A DNA stretch of 64,000 bases from Balneolia bacterium (GTDB lineage: Bacteria; Bacteroidota; Rhodothermia; Balneolales; Cyclonatronaceae). Under the pieces are notes generated by a model, which worked only from the letters and a program-made list of their open reading frames with translations, searched no databases and was not told the DNA's origin. Shown here in pieces: positions 27,193-37,037 of the stretch. The position numbers and the translations under genes are program-made. The stretch's first letter is position 1. Every line of letters starts with the position of its first letter. Where the stretch lies: the NCBI GenBank assembly GCA_022565795.1, contig JAIUMA010000011.1, forward strand, positions 1 to 64,000, written 5' to 3'.

Positions 27193-28427
27193 ACGATAGG
27201 ATAAACGGGAGATTTAATAATGAGATATGCAGCCCTTCTGGTTTCCGGAAAAATCAATAGGCCCCAGAATCCTGCCGCGCCGTATGATGCAACCGTGGCC
27301 CATGCTGCGCCCTGACCGGCCATTTCGGGAATCAGCCAGAGGTTGAGACCAATATTCATGAGTGCCGCAAACAGCGTAACTTTTATGAAAGCCGGAAGAA
27401 TCCGCTCAATCACATAGTATTTTTTCATGGCTTCGAGCAGAAACACAAAAAAAACTGACCAGATATGGATACCCAGAATGATTCCCGATTCAGCAAAAGC
27501 ATCACCCAAAAATAGAAGGATAATCCATTCGCCCAGCAGCCAAACCGGTATCGCGATGAACAACGCTCCGTAAATTAGCACCGAACAGAGCTGCGTGAAT
27601 TTCATTTCGAACAGCTCCCTGGATTTCCGGTGGGCATCAAGAAGATTCGGATAAGTCGACACCACCAGCGCCGTAGCCAGATACATCCAGTATTCCGAGA
27701 ACTGAGCCGCGATGGCGTAGGTGCCAACCTCAGCATCTCCGGCCAGCCAGCCCAGCATCACCTGATCCACTTTGAAAAGCATCACGGTAAACGCAAGTCC
27801 TGCTATTGCCGGAAGCGCGGTTTTCAGGATGATGCGCTCCGTGGCAAAACCCGATTCCGCCGATATATATTCGCTATCCTTTTCTTTGGTATAAAGCCAC
27901 CAAAAACCAATTCCGGTTATTAAAATTTCGGCGCCCACGGCAACGGCAAACACAACCACGTCCGCTCCCAGAGCGATGAGCACGAGTTTGGCAGCCGAAA
28001 TCACAAAAAAGGAAAAGGCCTGAACAAGCACCGTACGCTTCATTTCGAGACGGTACAGAAAAAGGATCTCAAACGACTCAAATGCCCGGAAAACGTTACC
28101 CAGCCCAATGATGAGCGTCATGGCCCAAATCACGGGCTGATCCGGCCGCAGCAGCATGGCAACGAGAAAGGCTACGGTAAGCAAAAACAGATTCATTAGC
28201 AGCATCAGCCGGAATGAAGCCCACAAAATGCTTTTTTTCTGCTCCGGATATTGGTCCAGCCGCTGCGTGATAACGTCTTTCATTCCAGGTCCGGCCACGC
28301 CGATTAGCAGAATGATAAGCGCCAGCGAATAGCTTAGCTGTCCGTACAGTTCGGGACCAAGATAGCGTGCCACGAGTATACCCACACCAAAGGCCACCAG
28401 CATTCGGACCATACGATATCCGCTCAT
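27162..28427 (-). CDS. Wzx-type polysaccharide flippase (MOP superfamily)
   Basis: A 421-residue polytopic membrane protein with about 12 helices. It matches the polysaccharide-transport family from FGVGILVARYLGPELYGQLSYS onwards. Expected role: flipping lipid-linked glycan units across the inner membrane. With ATG at 28427 the protein starts only a few residues before the first helix. The frame stays open upstream to a TAA near 28494 and encodes GILHSTKKILTSSAWMSG, which is the usual family N-terminus, so translation probably starts at a non-ATG codon such as ATT at 28469 (with AGAGAGG just upstream) or CTG at 28445. Confidence 0.87.
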   Translation of the reverse strand: MSGYRMVRMLVAFGVGILVARYLGPELYGQLSYSLALIILLIGVAGPGMKDVITQRLDQYPEQKKSILWASFRLMLLMNLFLLTVAFLVAMLLRPDQPVIWAMTLIIGLGNVFRAFESFEILFLYRLEMKRTVLVQAFSFFVISAAKLVLIALGADVVVFAVAVGAEILITGIGFWWLYTKEKDSEYISAESGFATERIILKTALPAIAGLAFTVMLFKVDQVMLGWLAGDAEVGTYAIAAQFSEYWMYLATALVVSTYPNLLDAHRKSRELFEMKFTQLCSVLIYGALFIAIPVWLLGEWIILLFLGDAFAESGIILGIHIWSVFFVFLLEAMKKYYVIERILPAFIKVTLFAALMNIGLNLWLIPEMAGQGAAWATVASYGAAGFWGLLIFPETRRAAYLIIKSPVYPIVWLLRRNRTY

Positions 28428-28501
28428 CCAGGCCGAAGATGTCAGTATTTTTTTGGTAGAGTGAAGAATACCCGCCCTCTCTGTTTTAAGGTGTTATGGG
28501 C

Positions 28502-29512
28502 TCAGTAGCCCAGCGCAAAACGAACTGCCTTAATAATACCATTTTTCCGTACATCACCCGTGTAGGATTCTATTATTGCCTTTTGCATGGCCACACGCCT
28601 TTCATCAGGTACGGGAAGTGCGCTTTGGATGGCATTTGCCCAGTCGGAGACCTCATCAGTTCCAATCTCAACGGCATAGCCCTGCGTGACTTCAGGCTGT
28701 GCACCGGCTCCGGAGATGAAAGGCAGACAGCCCGCCGCCGGAGCCTCTGCCGCCGTTACCCCAAACCCTTCATGCCATGAAGGCACGATCAATCCGCCTG
28801 CACGATGATACCAGTACCAGAGCTCATCATCCGAAACGTACCCGACCGAACGCATATTCGGCGGCATATTTTCATTAAGCTGATCTGTGAGCTCAGCGTC
28901 CGTCATTCCGATATGAACGACTTCATATTCCGGCAGCTCCGCCGCAATTTTCTTGATCAGCTCCATTTTCTTCCGACGGTAGTTCATCGGATTGATGCGG
29001 GCAACAGTTAGCAACAGATTGTTCTCCCTGTCCGGCTTTGGTTCCGGAATTATCGGGTTTATCCGGTGCGGGATGTTGAACAACTTAGATTCTGCGGCCG
29101 GCCTGAACTTGAGCAAATCACCTGTAGAGAAAGCTGAATTCACAATTATGGCCGACGCCCGGTCAAGCAGGAAGCCCGACAAATGTTTTTTGATAGCGTG
29201 CCCTGCGTTGCCATATCCGATCTCAGGGACGTCGGCAGAATCGTATCCGCCGCTTACTACTATTACCGGTTTATTGAAGGCGGCAGCGGTAAGAACAGGT
29301 ATTAGAGCGTGGAACGAAGCAAACCAGCAGTAGATGATGTCGGCGTCTGCAGCGAGCTTCATCAGTTTGGGTGCGGCGAAGCCATCTATTGCTGTATTCC
29401 AGAAGTGGACGTTTCCAATTTCGCTAAGAATGCTGACATCATCCTTCACAAAGGTAGCGTCCATGTTGGCGACTACCAGATATTGTAAATGTGGCAGCTT
29501 GGATTCAGGCAC
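28502..29512 (-). CDS. Glycosyltransferase, GT-B fold
   Basis: A glycosyltransferase of 336 residues if started at GTG 29512. The C-terminal half has the donor-site pattern LIVPSWHEGFGVTAAEAPAAGCLPFISGAGAQPEV, and a preceding block LLTVARINPMNYRRKK. The GTG lies 8 bp inside the stop region of the small gene upstream (the sequence AGTGCCTGA serves both), a typical coupled start, and it places YLVVANMD near the N-terminus as in relatives. A longer frame extends to 29632 but would overlap the upstream gene by 128 bp. It is part of the wlbA-like/flippase operon. Confidence 0.8.
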   Translation of the reverse strand: MPESKLPHLQYLVVANMDATFVKDDVSILSEIGNVHFWNTAIDGFAAPKLMKLAADADIIYCWFASFHALIPVLTAAAFNKPVIVVSGGYDSADVPEIGYGNAGHAIKKHLSGFLLDRASAIIVNSAFSTGDLLKFRPAAESKLFNIPHRINPIIPEPKPDRENNLLLTVARINPMNYRRKKMELIKKIAAELPEYEVVHIGMTDAELTDQLNENMPPNMRSVGYVSDDELWYWYHRAGGLIVPSWHEGFGVTAAEAPAAGCLPFISGAGAQPEVTQGYAVEIGTDEVSDWANAIQSALPVPDERRVAMQKAIIESYTGDVRKNGIIKAVRFALGY

Positions 29513-29714
29513 TTCTGGCGCGTTTAACAATGATATTGTACATAGAGCTGAAAAAGTAGCGGATATCGGTGCGAATCGGCTTTTTTTCATACGCTTCGAG
29601 ATAGGCGCGCTCAGACTCTGCAATTTCTTCAAGGGTTTCCGGCAGATCTCTGTAAAACGGAGGAATCAGGCCGGGTTTGAAGCGGATTCGCTGTCTATTT
29701 AATAAAAATACCAT
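29505..29714 (-). CDS. 69-residue orphan tail of a bacterial sugar transferase
   Basis: The peptide (RFKPGLIPPFYRDLPETLEE ... TDIRYFFSSMYNIIVKRARS) resembles the C-terminal part of undecaprenyl-phosphate sugar transferases of Bacteroidota, recognised from memory, not by a search. The membrane helix and catalytic part of such enzymes are absent. It sits snugly in the operon: 4 bp behind the stop of the dehydrogenase gene and overlapping the GTG start of the next glycosyltransferase. It is either a remnant left when the front part was replaced, or a stand-alone accessory peptide. Codon composition is like its neighbours. Confidence 0.55.
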   Translation of the reverse strand: MVFLLNRQRIRFKPGLIPPFYRDLPETLEEIAESERAYLEAYEKKPIRTDIRYFFSSMYNIIVKRARSA

Positions 29715-29718
29715 TTTA

Positions 29719-30666
29719 TCAATCTATCTTTTGTAGAATTCCGACAGGCGCTTGGCGCAGACGATGTACTAGTTCAATTGAAGGTCGGGCATCAGCCATC
29801 GTGAATCCATTTCCGGCCAAAGTCTCTTGGTAAACTCTTGTATGCAAATCTGTAAAACCTGTACTGAACTCCAACTCATCACCATCAATTAATATTGATC
29901 TATACGTAGGCATCCCTTTTTCTACAGCAATATCAGGCAGGTTGTTACGGTCAATAGATAAAAGCCACTCCACATCAGCATTGGCAAGCTCAATTTCACC
30001 AGCCATAGTTTCAGTGGAGTGCTGGGTTAGGCGGAATGACTTCACATCACCAAACATCCAAATGAGCATATCAAAAAAGTGAATGCCGATATTGGTTGCA
30101 ACTCCGCCAGACTTTTCTGGCACACCTTTCCATGAGTAGCGGTACCATGTACCACGTGAGGTGATGTAGTGAAGAAGAATTTTATGCCTTTTGCCTGATG
30201 TATCCTTTTCGATACGATTTTTAAGCTCCAGAACTTTTTCATGCGTGCGAAGCTGAAGCACATTATAGACTCTGCCCTCTGAATCCTGCTCCATTTCTTC
30301 AAGCGCGTCGATATTCCAAGGATTAAGCACTAGTGGCTTTTCACAAATAGCATTTGCGCCAATACGAAGTGCCTGCCGAATGTGCGCGTCGTGCAAATAG
30401 TTTGGTGAACAAATGCTAATGTAGTTAATACGCTCCTCATCTCCCATTCTCCTAAGCTTTTCTAAATGCCGATCGTACCTTTCAAATTCCGTAAAAAAGG
30501 AAGCATCCGGAAAATAGCGGTCTAATACACCCACAGAATCAAAAGGATCCATGGCAGCAACCAACTTGTTCCCGGTATCATGAATAGCCTGAAGATGTCG
30601 CGGTGCAATGTATCCTGCTACCCCTGTAATTGCGAAATTACGGGGCTTTATTTGATAGTTTGCCAT
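29719..30666 (-). CDS. wlbA: UDP-N-acetyl-glucosaminuronate 3-dehydrogenase-like oxidoreductase (WlbA/WbpB type)
   Basis: A 315-residue Gfo/Idh/MocA NAD-dependent dehydrogenase. It matches the WlbA/WbpB subfamily over its length: NFAITGVAGYIAPRHLQAIHDTGN (Rossmann), FFTEFE, YISICSPNYLHDAHI, ICEKPLVLNPWN (catalytic EKP lysine), YNVLQLRTHEKV and YITSRGTWYRYSWKG, ending the active site with NIGIHFFDML. WlbA oxidises C3 of UDP-GlcNAcA towards 2,3-diacetamido sugars of O-antigens. The partner aminotransferase and acetyltransferase (WlbB/C) are not in the window. It is the first gene of the minus-strand polysaccharide operon. Confidence 0.88.
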   Translation of the reverse strand: MANYQIKPRNFAITGVAGYIAPRHLQAIHDTGNKLVAAMDPFDSVGVLDRYFPDASFFTEFERYDRHLEKLRRMGDEERINYISICSPNYLHDAHIRQALRIGANAICEKPLVLNPWNIDALEEMEQDSEGRVYNVLQLRTHEKVLELKNRIEKDTSGKRHKILLHYITSRGTWYRYSWKGVPEKSGGVATNIGIHFFDMLIWMFGDVKSFRLTQHSTETMAGEIELANADVEWLLSIDRNNLPDIAVEKGMPTYRSILIDGDELEFSTGFTDLHTRVYQETLAGNGFTMADARPSIELVHRLRQAPVGILQKID

Positions 30667-31119
30667 GCGCAGCCCATAAAGTTATAATTTTAATCTTAGC
30701 AAGATAATTTAATAATTGAGGCCACATAATACGAGATTAAGTTTAACGAACAGTTTTGGGTAAACATCATGCCGAATGATACCCTTCAAAAAAGTTTATG
30801 ATATGGGGTAGAAATAAATTAATTCAATTCTTACTTACCGTCTCAAATAAATAGCATCTCTAGACATTGATATACAACACCTTAGACAAGTGCCATCACA
30901 GCTGAAATATAATCTATATTGTTTGAACTCAGACTACTCACTTTCCTACTGATAACACTGTTTGGATCAAATTAATGCTTATTTTATTGCCTCTTATAAA
31001 AGCAGACTAAGCAGGTAAATATTTTGCAATTTGTTCTAATAATAAAATCACACAGTAATCCCAAGACTAAAAGTTGTGAAGTGAAGAATGAACCGATAGG
31101 AATCTTTAGCACCTGACCG
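30667..31119. other. 453-bp AT-rich gene-free stretch
   Basis: It lies between two divergent genes and should hold the promoters of the polysaccharide operon (minus) and of the membrane-protein gene at 31120 (plus). It is clearly richer in A+T than the surrounding coding DNA. No repeat, RNA gene or reading frame of note was seen. Confidence 0.5.
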
Positions 31120-31680
31120 ATGCCCCCTAATACAACAGACATTCCGGATACCTCTGTCCAATTGATGAAGTTCAGTACTTTCAGGCTGTTTTTTTTGATC
31201 AGTTTGATCGCGCTCTACCTTGTGGTTTGGAGACCGGGAAGAGCTCTGATTACTGAAAATATAGTCGTGCCGCTTATTGAGCGAATCGTTGATAATAACT
31301 CTGAAACTCTTTATGTAAGTGCACAGCAAAAATCCGTAACCTTTACGGTCTACATCCTTGATAAAACGGTTTCTTCTGAAGTATCACAACCTGAACAATG
31401 GCAAGAACGGGTTTTTAGCTTTCCATGGGGTTTTTATCTGTTTTTCCCGCTTTTATTCTTTTGCTTTGTGCGAGATTACAGCTCTTTTGTTCAATTGCAC
31501 TTGTTTTTCCAGCTTGGAGCAGGAGTCATTTGCATCCTTGCTTTTATTTTGTCGCTTAATTTACACGACTCACTATTTCATTTGTACAGAATGCTGACCT
31601 ACTACGTAGTGCCAGGGTTTGCTTTCATCATTGTTTTTGGCGCTTTATTCCAAAATAAGTTTGAAATAAGACGGCATTAA
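31120..31680 (+). CDS. Membrane protein of unknown function
   Basis: A 186-residue protein with four hydrophobic segments (about 20-38, 107-120, 128-150, 160-178) and a periplasmic-type segment between the first two (VDNNSETLYVSAQQ ... SEVSQPEQW). Base composition is AT-rich relative to its neighbours, which may mark transfer. The topology, one helix, an outside loop, then three helices, resembles small accessory membrane proteins that travel with exosortases in Bacteroidota, but this is a weak impression and the exosortase gene lies 21 kb away. No family is assigned. Confidence 0.6.
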   Translation: MPPNTTDIPDTSVQLMKFSTFRLFFLISLIALYLVVWRPGRALITENIVVPLIERIVDNNSETLYVSAQQKSVTFTVYILDKTVSSEVSQPEQWQERVFSFPWGFYLFFPLLFFCFVRDYSSFVQLHLFFQLGAGVICILAFILSLNLHDSLFHLYRMLTYYVVPGFAFIIVFGALFQNKFEIRRH

Positions 31681-31889
31681 CTATCTTGATTGACAACAAT
31701 ATTAGTTCGCGACTTCATGCCTTTGCTATCCTACATAATAGCAATTCTTACAGCCTGCACCAGCTTTCTGCCCAACCATCCTTTTCTTAAAATGAATCCA
31801 AATAAAATTCTTCTTTTCACTTGTGATTTTGTATTTTGTAAAGCAATTCAACCTGAATCGCGCAACATACTACGCACGATCGCTACCCT

Positions 31890-32465
31890 ATGGATAATCT
31901 CACAAGTGCAGAAATACAAAAGCAGCAAGACTTTAATGAGGAAATGATTCCTCATCTTGATGCTATTTATAATTTTGCACTACGCCTTACATCTGACCCA
32001 AATGACGCTGAAGACCTCGTTCAGGACACGATTGTGAAGGCTTTCCGTTTTTTTAGCAGCTACGAAAAAGGAACGAATGCCAAAGCCTGGCTTTTTCGTA
32101 TCCTCAAAAATTCCTACATCAATAATTACCGCAAGAAGTCCAAGCAACCTCATCAGGTAGATTACTCAGAAGTCTCTCAGTACTACGAATCTATTCGCAG
32201 CGAGCAGTCCGAAACAACAGATCTTGAAGACCTGATGTACAGAGAGATGCTCGACGATGACGTAACTACAGCCCTTACTGAACTACCGGAAGATTTTCGC
32301 ACGGTTGTACTTTTATGTGATGTGGAAGGCTTTACTTACGAGGAAATTGCAAACATGCTCGACGTACCTATTGGTACAATCAGATCGAGACTACATCGTG
32401 GCCGAAATTTACTCCGCGCGCGCCTGCTGGAGTATGCCGAGAAAAAAGGCTTCAACAGGGATTAA
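31890..32465 (+). CDS. ECF-type RNA polymerase sigma factor
   Basis: A 191-residue sigma-70-family protein. Region 2 spans about 20-90 (IYNFALRLTSDPNDAEDLVQDTIVKAFRFF ... AKAWLFRILKNSYIN), with the DAEDLVQDT motif that contacts core polymerase and the -10 element. Region 4 spans about 125-180 (LPEDFRTVVLLCDVEGFTYEEIANMLDVPIGTIRSRLHRGR), the HTH that reads the -35 element. No anti-sigma gene is next to it: downstream the histidine kinase gene converges after 52 bp. It may be constitutively controlled or use a distant anti-sigma factor. Confidence 0.93.
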   Translation: MDNLTSAEIQKQQDFNEEMIPHLDAIYNFALRLTSDPNDAEDLVQDTIVKAFRFFSSYEKGTNAKAWLFRILKNSYINNYRKKSKQPHQVDYSEVSQYYESIRSEQSETTDLEDLMYREMLDDDVTTALTELPEDFRTVVLLCDVEGFTYEEIANMLDVPIGTIRSRLHRGRNLLRARLLEYAEKKGFNRD

Positions 32466-32487
32466 GCGACACCTCAAAATGTTGGTG

Positions 32488-32510
32488 TAGCGGAAATTTC
32501 TACTCCGCTA
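32488..32510. terminator. Weak hairpin between convergent sigma-factor and kinase genes
   Basis: A 7-bp stem, TAGCGGA (32488-32494) with TCCGCTA (32504-32510), and a 9-base loop. There is no U-tract. It is placed where a shared terminator is expected. Confidence 0.35.
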
Positions 32511-32517
32511 TTACAGA

Positions 32518-33843
32518 TTACCCAAGCTTTTCAGAAAGCTCTATATCCTGTGTTGTTGGCAGCTCAATCCGGAAAACCGTCCCCTGGTCTAATACCGACC
32601 GGTGTATTTTAATACTTCCTCCATGGTACTCCTCAATAATACGTTTGGTTAAACTTAGTCCTAGCCCCCATCCGCGCTTTTTCGTACTGAAACCGGGACT
32701 AAACACTTCGCTGTAGTGCTTACGCTCAATGCCTTTCCCGCTGTCTATTACATCAATTTGCAGTCCCGTCGGGGTGACCTCTGAAGTAACCTTTACATAT
32801 CCTTTATCGGTGGCATCAAATGCGTTTTTAATGAGGTTTTCAATCGCCCATGAAAACAGTTGATCGTTTAACGCTACTCTGGCCTCCATCTCAATATCTT
32901 TTTCGAAACCGATTTTACCTCCAAGCTGAGGAAGTCTGCGGCTCATATAGTGGCTTACATTGCTAAGCACGGGACCTACACGCATCACCTTAAGCTCCGG
33001 CTCGGAACCAATTTTATTGAAACGGTCGGCAATATTCTGTAGCCGGTCTACATCATTTTCAAGCTCGTGTATAATGTTGAGCATAGACTCATTTTCGGAT
33101 GCGGAATCCTTCAGCAGTTCAATCCAGCCCATCAGGCTTGAAATCGGTGTGCCCAGCTGGTGTGCAGATTCGCGGGCCATACCAACCCAAAGCTTACTCT
33201 GCTCATTACGCTTAATGCTGCTGAGGCTGGCATAACCCAATCCTAAAAACAGCGCCAGCAAGCCGAACTGTATGTACGGAAAATACTGAAGCGTACTCAC
33301 CAGCGCGCTGTTACCGTAATATAGCCGCTGCTCTTCTCTAAGAAGCCCGTCGCCTACCATTACCTGTATGGGCTCATTTACCTGCGCAAACTTACGTATT
33401 AAATCGTCCGACAGATCGCTTTCACGGATATTCCTGTAGTGTACAATTTCACCGTTTTCATTTACAACCAGCGAAGGGATTTCAAACAGGTTGTTTATGA
33501 TTACTTCATTCGCCACAAAATCCAGTCCCGCGTTGCTGAGCTCAGACTTCACTCTGTTCACAACCTCTGTCCATCGCGCTTTGAAGTCCTGACTGATAAG
33601 CGGATGCTGAGTGATTTCACCCTGCATCATATCGAGCATCTGCTGTGACTGCTCATACTGCTCGACCGATATATATGCCGAGGCTTTCGCCCAAAGTTCT
33701 GTGCTCGCCCGCTCATTATCCCGAATCTGAATAATGAGATACTGTGTATAAACAAATGAACCAATGGCCAGCAGGACCAAAAAACTAATGATGAATATCT
33801 TCACCCGAAAACTGGTTGTCGATGAGGCGAATAAGTACTTCAT
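32518..33843 (-). CDS. Membrane sensor histidine kinase
   Basis: A 441-residue kinase. Two transmembrane helices (about 15-32 and 190-210) enclose a periplasmic sensor region of about 155 residues, with no named domain. The cytoplasmic part has the H-box with phospho-acceptor His in RESAHQLGTPISSLMGW, the N-box NLIKNAFDATDKG, the G1 box DSGKGI and the G2 box GWGLGLSLTKRI. The AHQLGTP H-box is the HisKA variant common in Bacteroidota. No response-regulator gene is adjacent; recF begins upstream on the same strand after a 57-bp gap. Confidence 0.92.
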   Translation of the reverse strand: MKYLFASSTTSFRVKIFIISFLVLLAIGSFVYTQYLIIQIRDNERASTELWAKASAYISVEQYEQSQQMLDMMQGEITQHPLISQDFKARWTEVVNRVKSELSNAGLDFVANEVIINNLFEIPSLVVNENGEIVHYRNIRESDLSDDLIRKFAQVNEPIQVMVGDGLLREEQRLYYGNSALVSTLQYFPYIQFGLLALFLGLGYASLSSIKRNEQSKLWVGMARESAHQLGTPISSLMGWIELLKDSASENESMLNIIHELENDVDRLQNIADRFNKIGSEPELKVMRVGPVLSNVSHYMSRRLPQLGGKIGFEKDIEMEARVALNDQLFSWAIENLIKNAFDATDKGYVKVTSEVTPTGLQIDVIDSGKGIERKHYSEVFSPGFSTKKRGWGLGLSLTKRIIEEYHGGSIKIHRSVLDQGTVFRIELPTTQDIELSEKLG

Positions 33844-33900
33844 TGAATAACTGGGAAAAGTTAGTGTGATGGTGTCCCGAAAAGTTGCTCCATACGATTA

Positions 33901-35043
33901 TCAGGTATCGGCGGTAACCACGGGTCCTTCAGTAACGGTAAACTTTTTATTGGAGTACGCATCACCGAATGGAATTAGTCCTTCGAAAGGCGCCTGGTTA
34001 GCAGCCGTAATAAAGGACTGCCCTTTGTGGCTCTTGAGCATCTCTGTGAGTACCAGAATCTTAGAGGGGTCCAGATCCCCGAAAACATCGTCGAGCAGGA
34101 ACACCGGCAAATCATCCAGCACGTCGCTGAAATAGGCAAGTTCGGCAAGTTTTAACGCAAGAGCAAAAAGGCGGTGCTGGCCCTGCGATCCGAACTTCCG
34201 AAGCTCCATATCATCCAGATAAAAAACGATATCATCCCTGTGAGGCCCCGCAAGCGTTATTTGCCTTTCAATCTCTTTTTCAAAGTTTTCACGAATCAGA
34301 TTCAGATAGGTTTCCTCTATCTTTGATGCATCGTCTTCATCGTTGAGACCGGATATGGTTTTATACTCAAATCCGGGCTTGAGTCCGATTCCGGAAATAC
34401 GCTGGTAGCTCTCTTCGAGAAAGGTGCTGAACTTCGAAAGTACGCTTCTTCTCCGCTCGATGATGCGAGCACCGGCACGGGCAAGCTGAGCGTCCCAGGG
34501 TTCGAGCTGCATACGTATCATATCCGGTCTCATACTTCTCACAGAAAGCAGCTTATTCCGCTGGCGCACAATTTTTCGGTATTCAACTAAGTCCGTGAGA
34601 TAGCTCTTGTAGACCTGGCTTATCATAGCATCAAGAAAAGAACGACGCTCAGCAGGTCCTTCGTTGGTGAGCTTTTTGTCGTCGGGTGAAAGCACCACAA
34701 CCGGGATTCTTCCAATCAGATCGGTCAGGCGATCGAGAGGGCTCCCGTTCACTTCGAACTTTTTGCCGTCTCCCCTGCTGTAGCTGCAGGAAACAGTGAA
34801 GGCGCTTCTGATACTTCCTTCAGCACTTGCTTCAATAAAAAAACCGGAGTTACCCTGCTCAACGACATACATATCGGATGCAGTAGCAAAACTCCGGCTC
34901 ATACACACGTAGTGGATGCCATCAATCAGGTTGGTTTTACCCATCCCGTTTTTACCGGTAATCAGGTTGATGCCGGATGAGAACTCAACTTCGGTATCGG
35001 TATGATTCCGAAAGTGTTTTAGCTTTAATTTATTAATTCTCAT
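33901..35043 (-). CDS. recF: DNA replication and repair protein RecF
   Basis: A 380-residue SMC-like ATPase that loads RecA at single-strand gaps with RecO and RecR. It shows the N-terminal family start MRINKLKLKHFRNH, Walker A ITGKNGMGKTNLID (about 30-43), the signature motif (FGSQGQHRLFALALKLAEL, about 285-303) and Walker B PVFLLDDVFGDLD. It lies about 5 kb from the probable oriC and dnaA, on the opposite strand, without the dnaN neighbour of the classical dnaA-dnaN-recF arrangement. Confidence 0.95.
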   Translation of the reverse strand: MRINKLKLKHFRNHTDTEVEFSSGINLITGKNGMGKTNLIDGIHYVCMSRSFATASDMYVVEQGNSGFFIEASAEGSIRSAFTVSCSYSRGDGKKFEVNGSPLDRLTDLIGRIPVVVLSPDDKKLTNEGPAERRSFLDAMISQVYKSYLTDLVEYRKIVRQRNKLLSVRSMRPDMIRMQLEPWDAQLARAGARIIERRRSVLSKFSTFLEESYQRISGIGLKPGFEYKTISGLNDEDDASKIEETYLNLIRENFEKEIERQITLAGPHRDDIVFYLDDMELRKFGSQGQHRLFALALKLAELAYFSDVLDDLPVFLLDDVFGDLDPSKILVLTEMLKSHKGQSFITAANQAPFEGLIPFGDAYSNKKFTVTEGPVVTADT

Positions 35044-35071
35044 TCAGCCATGGCATCCCGAACCAATGCTC

Positions 35072-35350
35072 CTATTCGGAATCGTCCTCGTCGTTTTCGT
35101 CGTCATCGCTTTTCGGGCGCGCTTCGTTAACAACAAGCGTTCTTTCCAGAAATACGGTATTGTTCAACTTTTCGATGGCAATTCTAGCCTGCTTCTCATC
35201 TTCGAGTTCAACAAATCCAAATCCTTTAGAACGTCCGGTTTTGCGCTCCCGGATGATGACGGCTTCTTTCACTTCGCCAAAGTAGGCGAAAAGTGTTTCC
35301 AAATCCTGCTCTGTTGCTTTCCAGGCAAGATTTCCCACATAAATATTCAT
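35072..35350 (-). CDS. Small RNA-binding protein with one RRM
   Basis: A 92-residue protein. Residues 1-80 are a complete RNA recognition motif, with RNP2 IYVGNLAW at the very N-terminus and RNP1 KGFGFVELE (about 41-49). A short acidic tail (DDDENDEDDSE) follows. Stand-alone RRM proteins of this kind occur in cyanobacteria and Bacteroidota and are often cold-induced. The start is set at the ATG at 35350; 17 in-frame codons upstream exist, but the RRM of relatives begins at this methionine. It is 28 bp downstream of recF's start on the same strand. Confidence 0.88.
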   Translation of the reverse strand: MNIYVGNLAWKATEQDLETLFAYFGEVKEAVIIRERKTGRSKGFGFVELEDEKQARIAIEKLNNTVFLERTLVVNEARPKSDDDENDEDDSE

Positions 35351-35471
35351 AATATCTGAAACGGTTATCGGTTGTTTTCCAGGGCTGTAATTATTGTGCA
35401 AACAAAGTTATGTTGTCCGCATGCTGGTTTCATTTGCAGCCGTGGGAAAATAGACATTTCTGAAAATTAAA

Positions 35472-35508
35472 AAAGGCCACAGTACTTTAACGAAGTGCTG
35501 CGGCCTTT
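35472..35508 (-). terminator. Terminator of the enolase gene
   Basis: A 16-base imperfect stem, 35472-35487 with 35493-35508, with two mismatches (A-C and T-G), and a 5-base loop. On the minus strand it is followed by TTTTTTAATTTT. It lies about 90 bp behind the enolase stop codon. Confidence 0.85.
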
Positions 35509-35594
35509 CATATTGTTAAATCAACCCGGCTGTGATATAGCCAGGATTGATAAAGAACCGGAAGCGGCTAAACATTTCGTTCCGGAAGCTTAAA

Positions 35595-36941
<1,347 letters not shown>

Positions 36942-37037
36942 TCAATTTACAGTATAAATTCATGCGCGCAACAGCTTAGCGAATGATGATGCAACTGTTT
37001 TTGTTGACTTTTTCATCATTTAAAATCATTACAGCAT

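Noticed and set aside
31690-31947. 85-codon open frame before the sigma-factor gene
   Set aside because: It runs into the ECF sigma gene in a shifted frame and shows no domain or plausible start signal; its hydrophobic stretch comes from AT-rich DNA.
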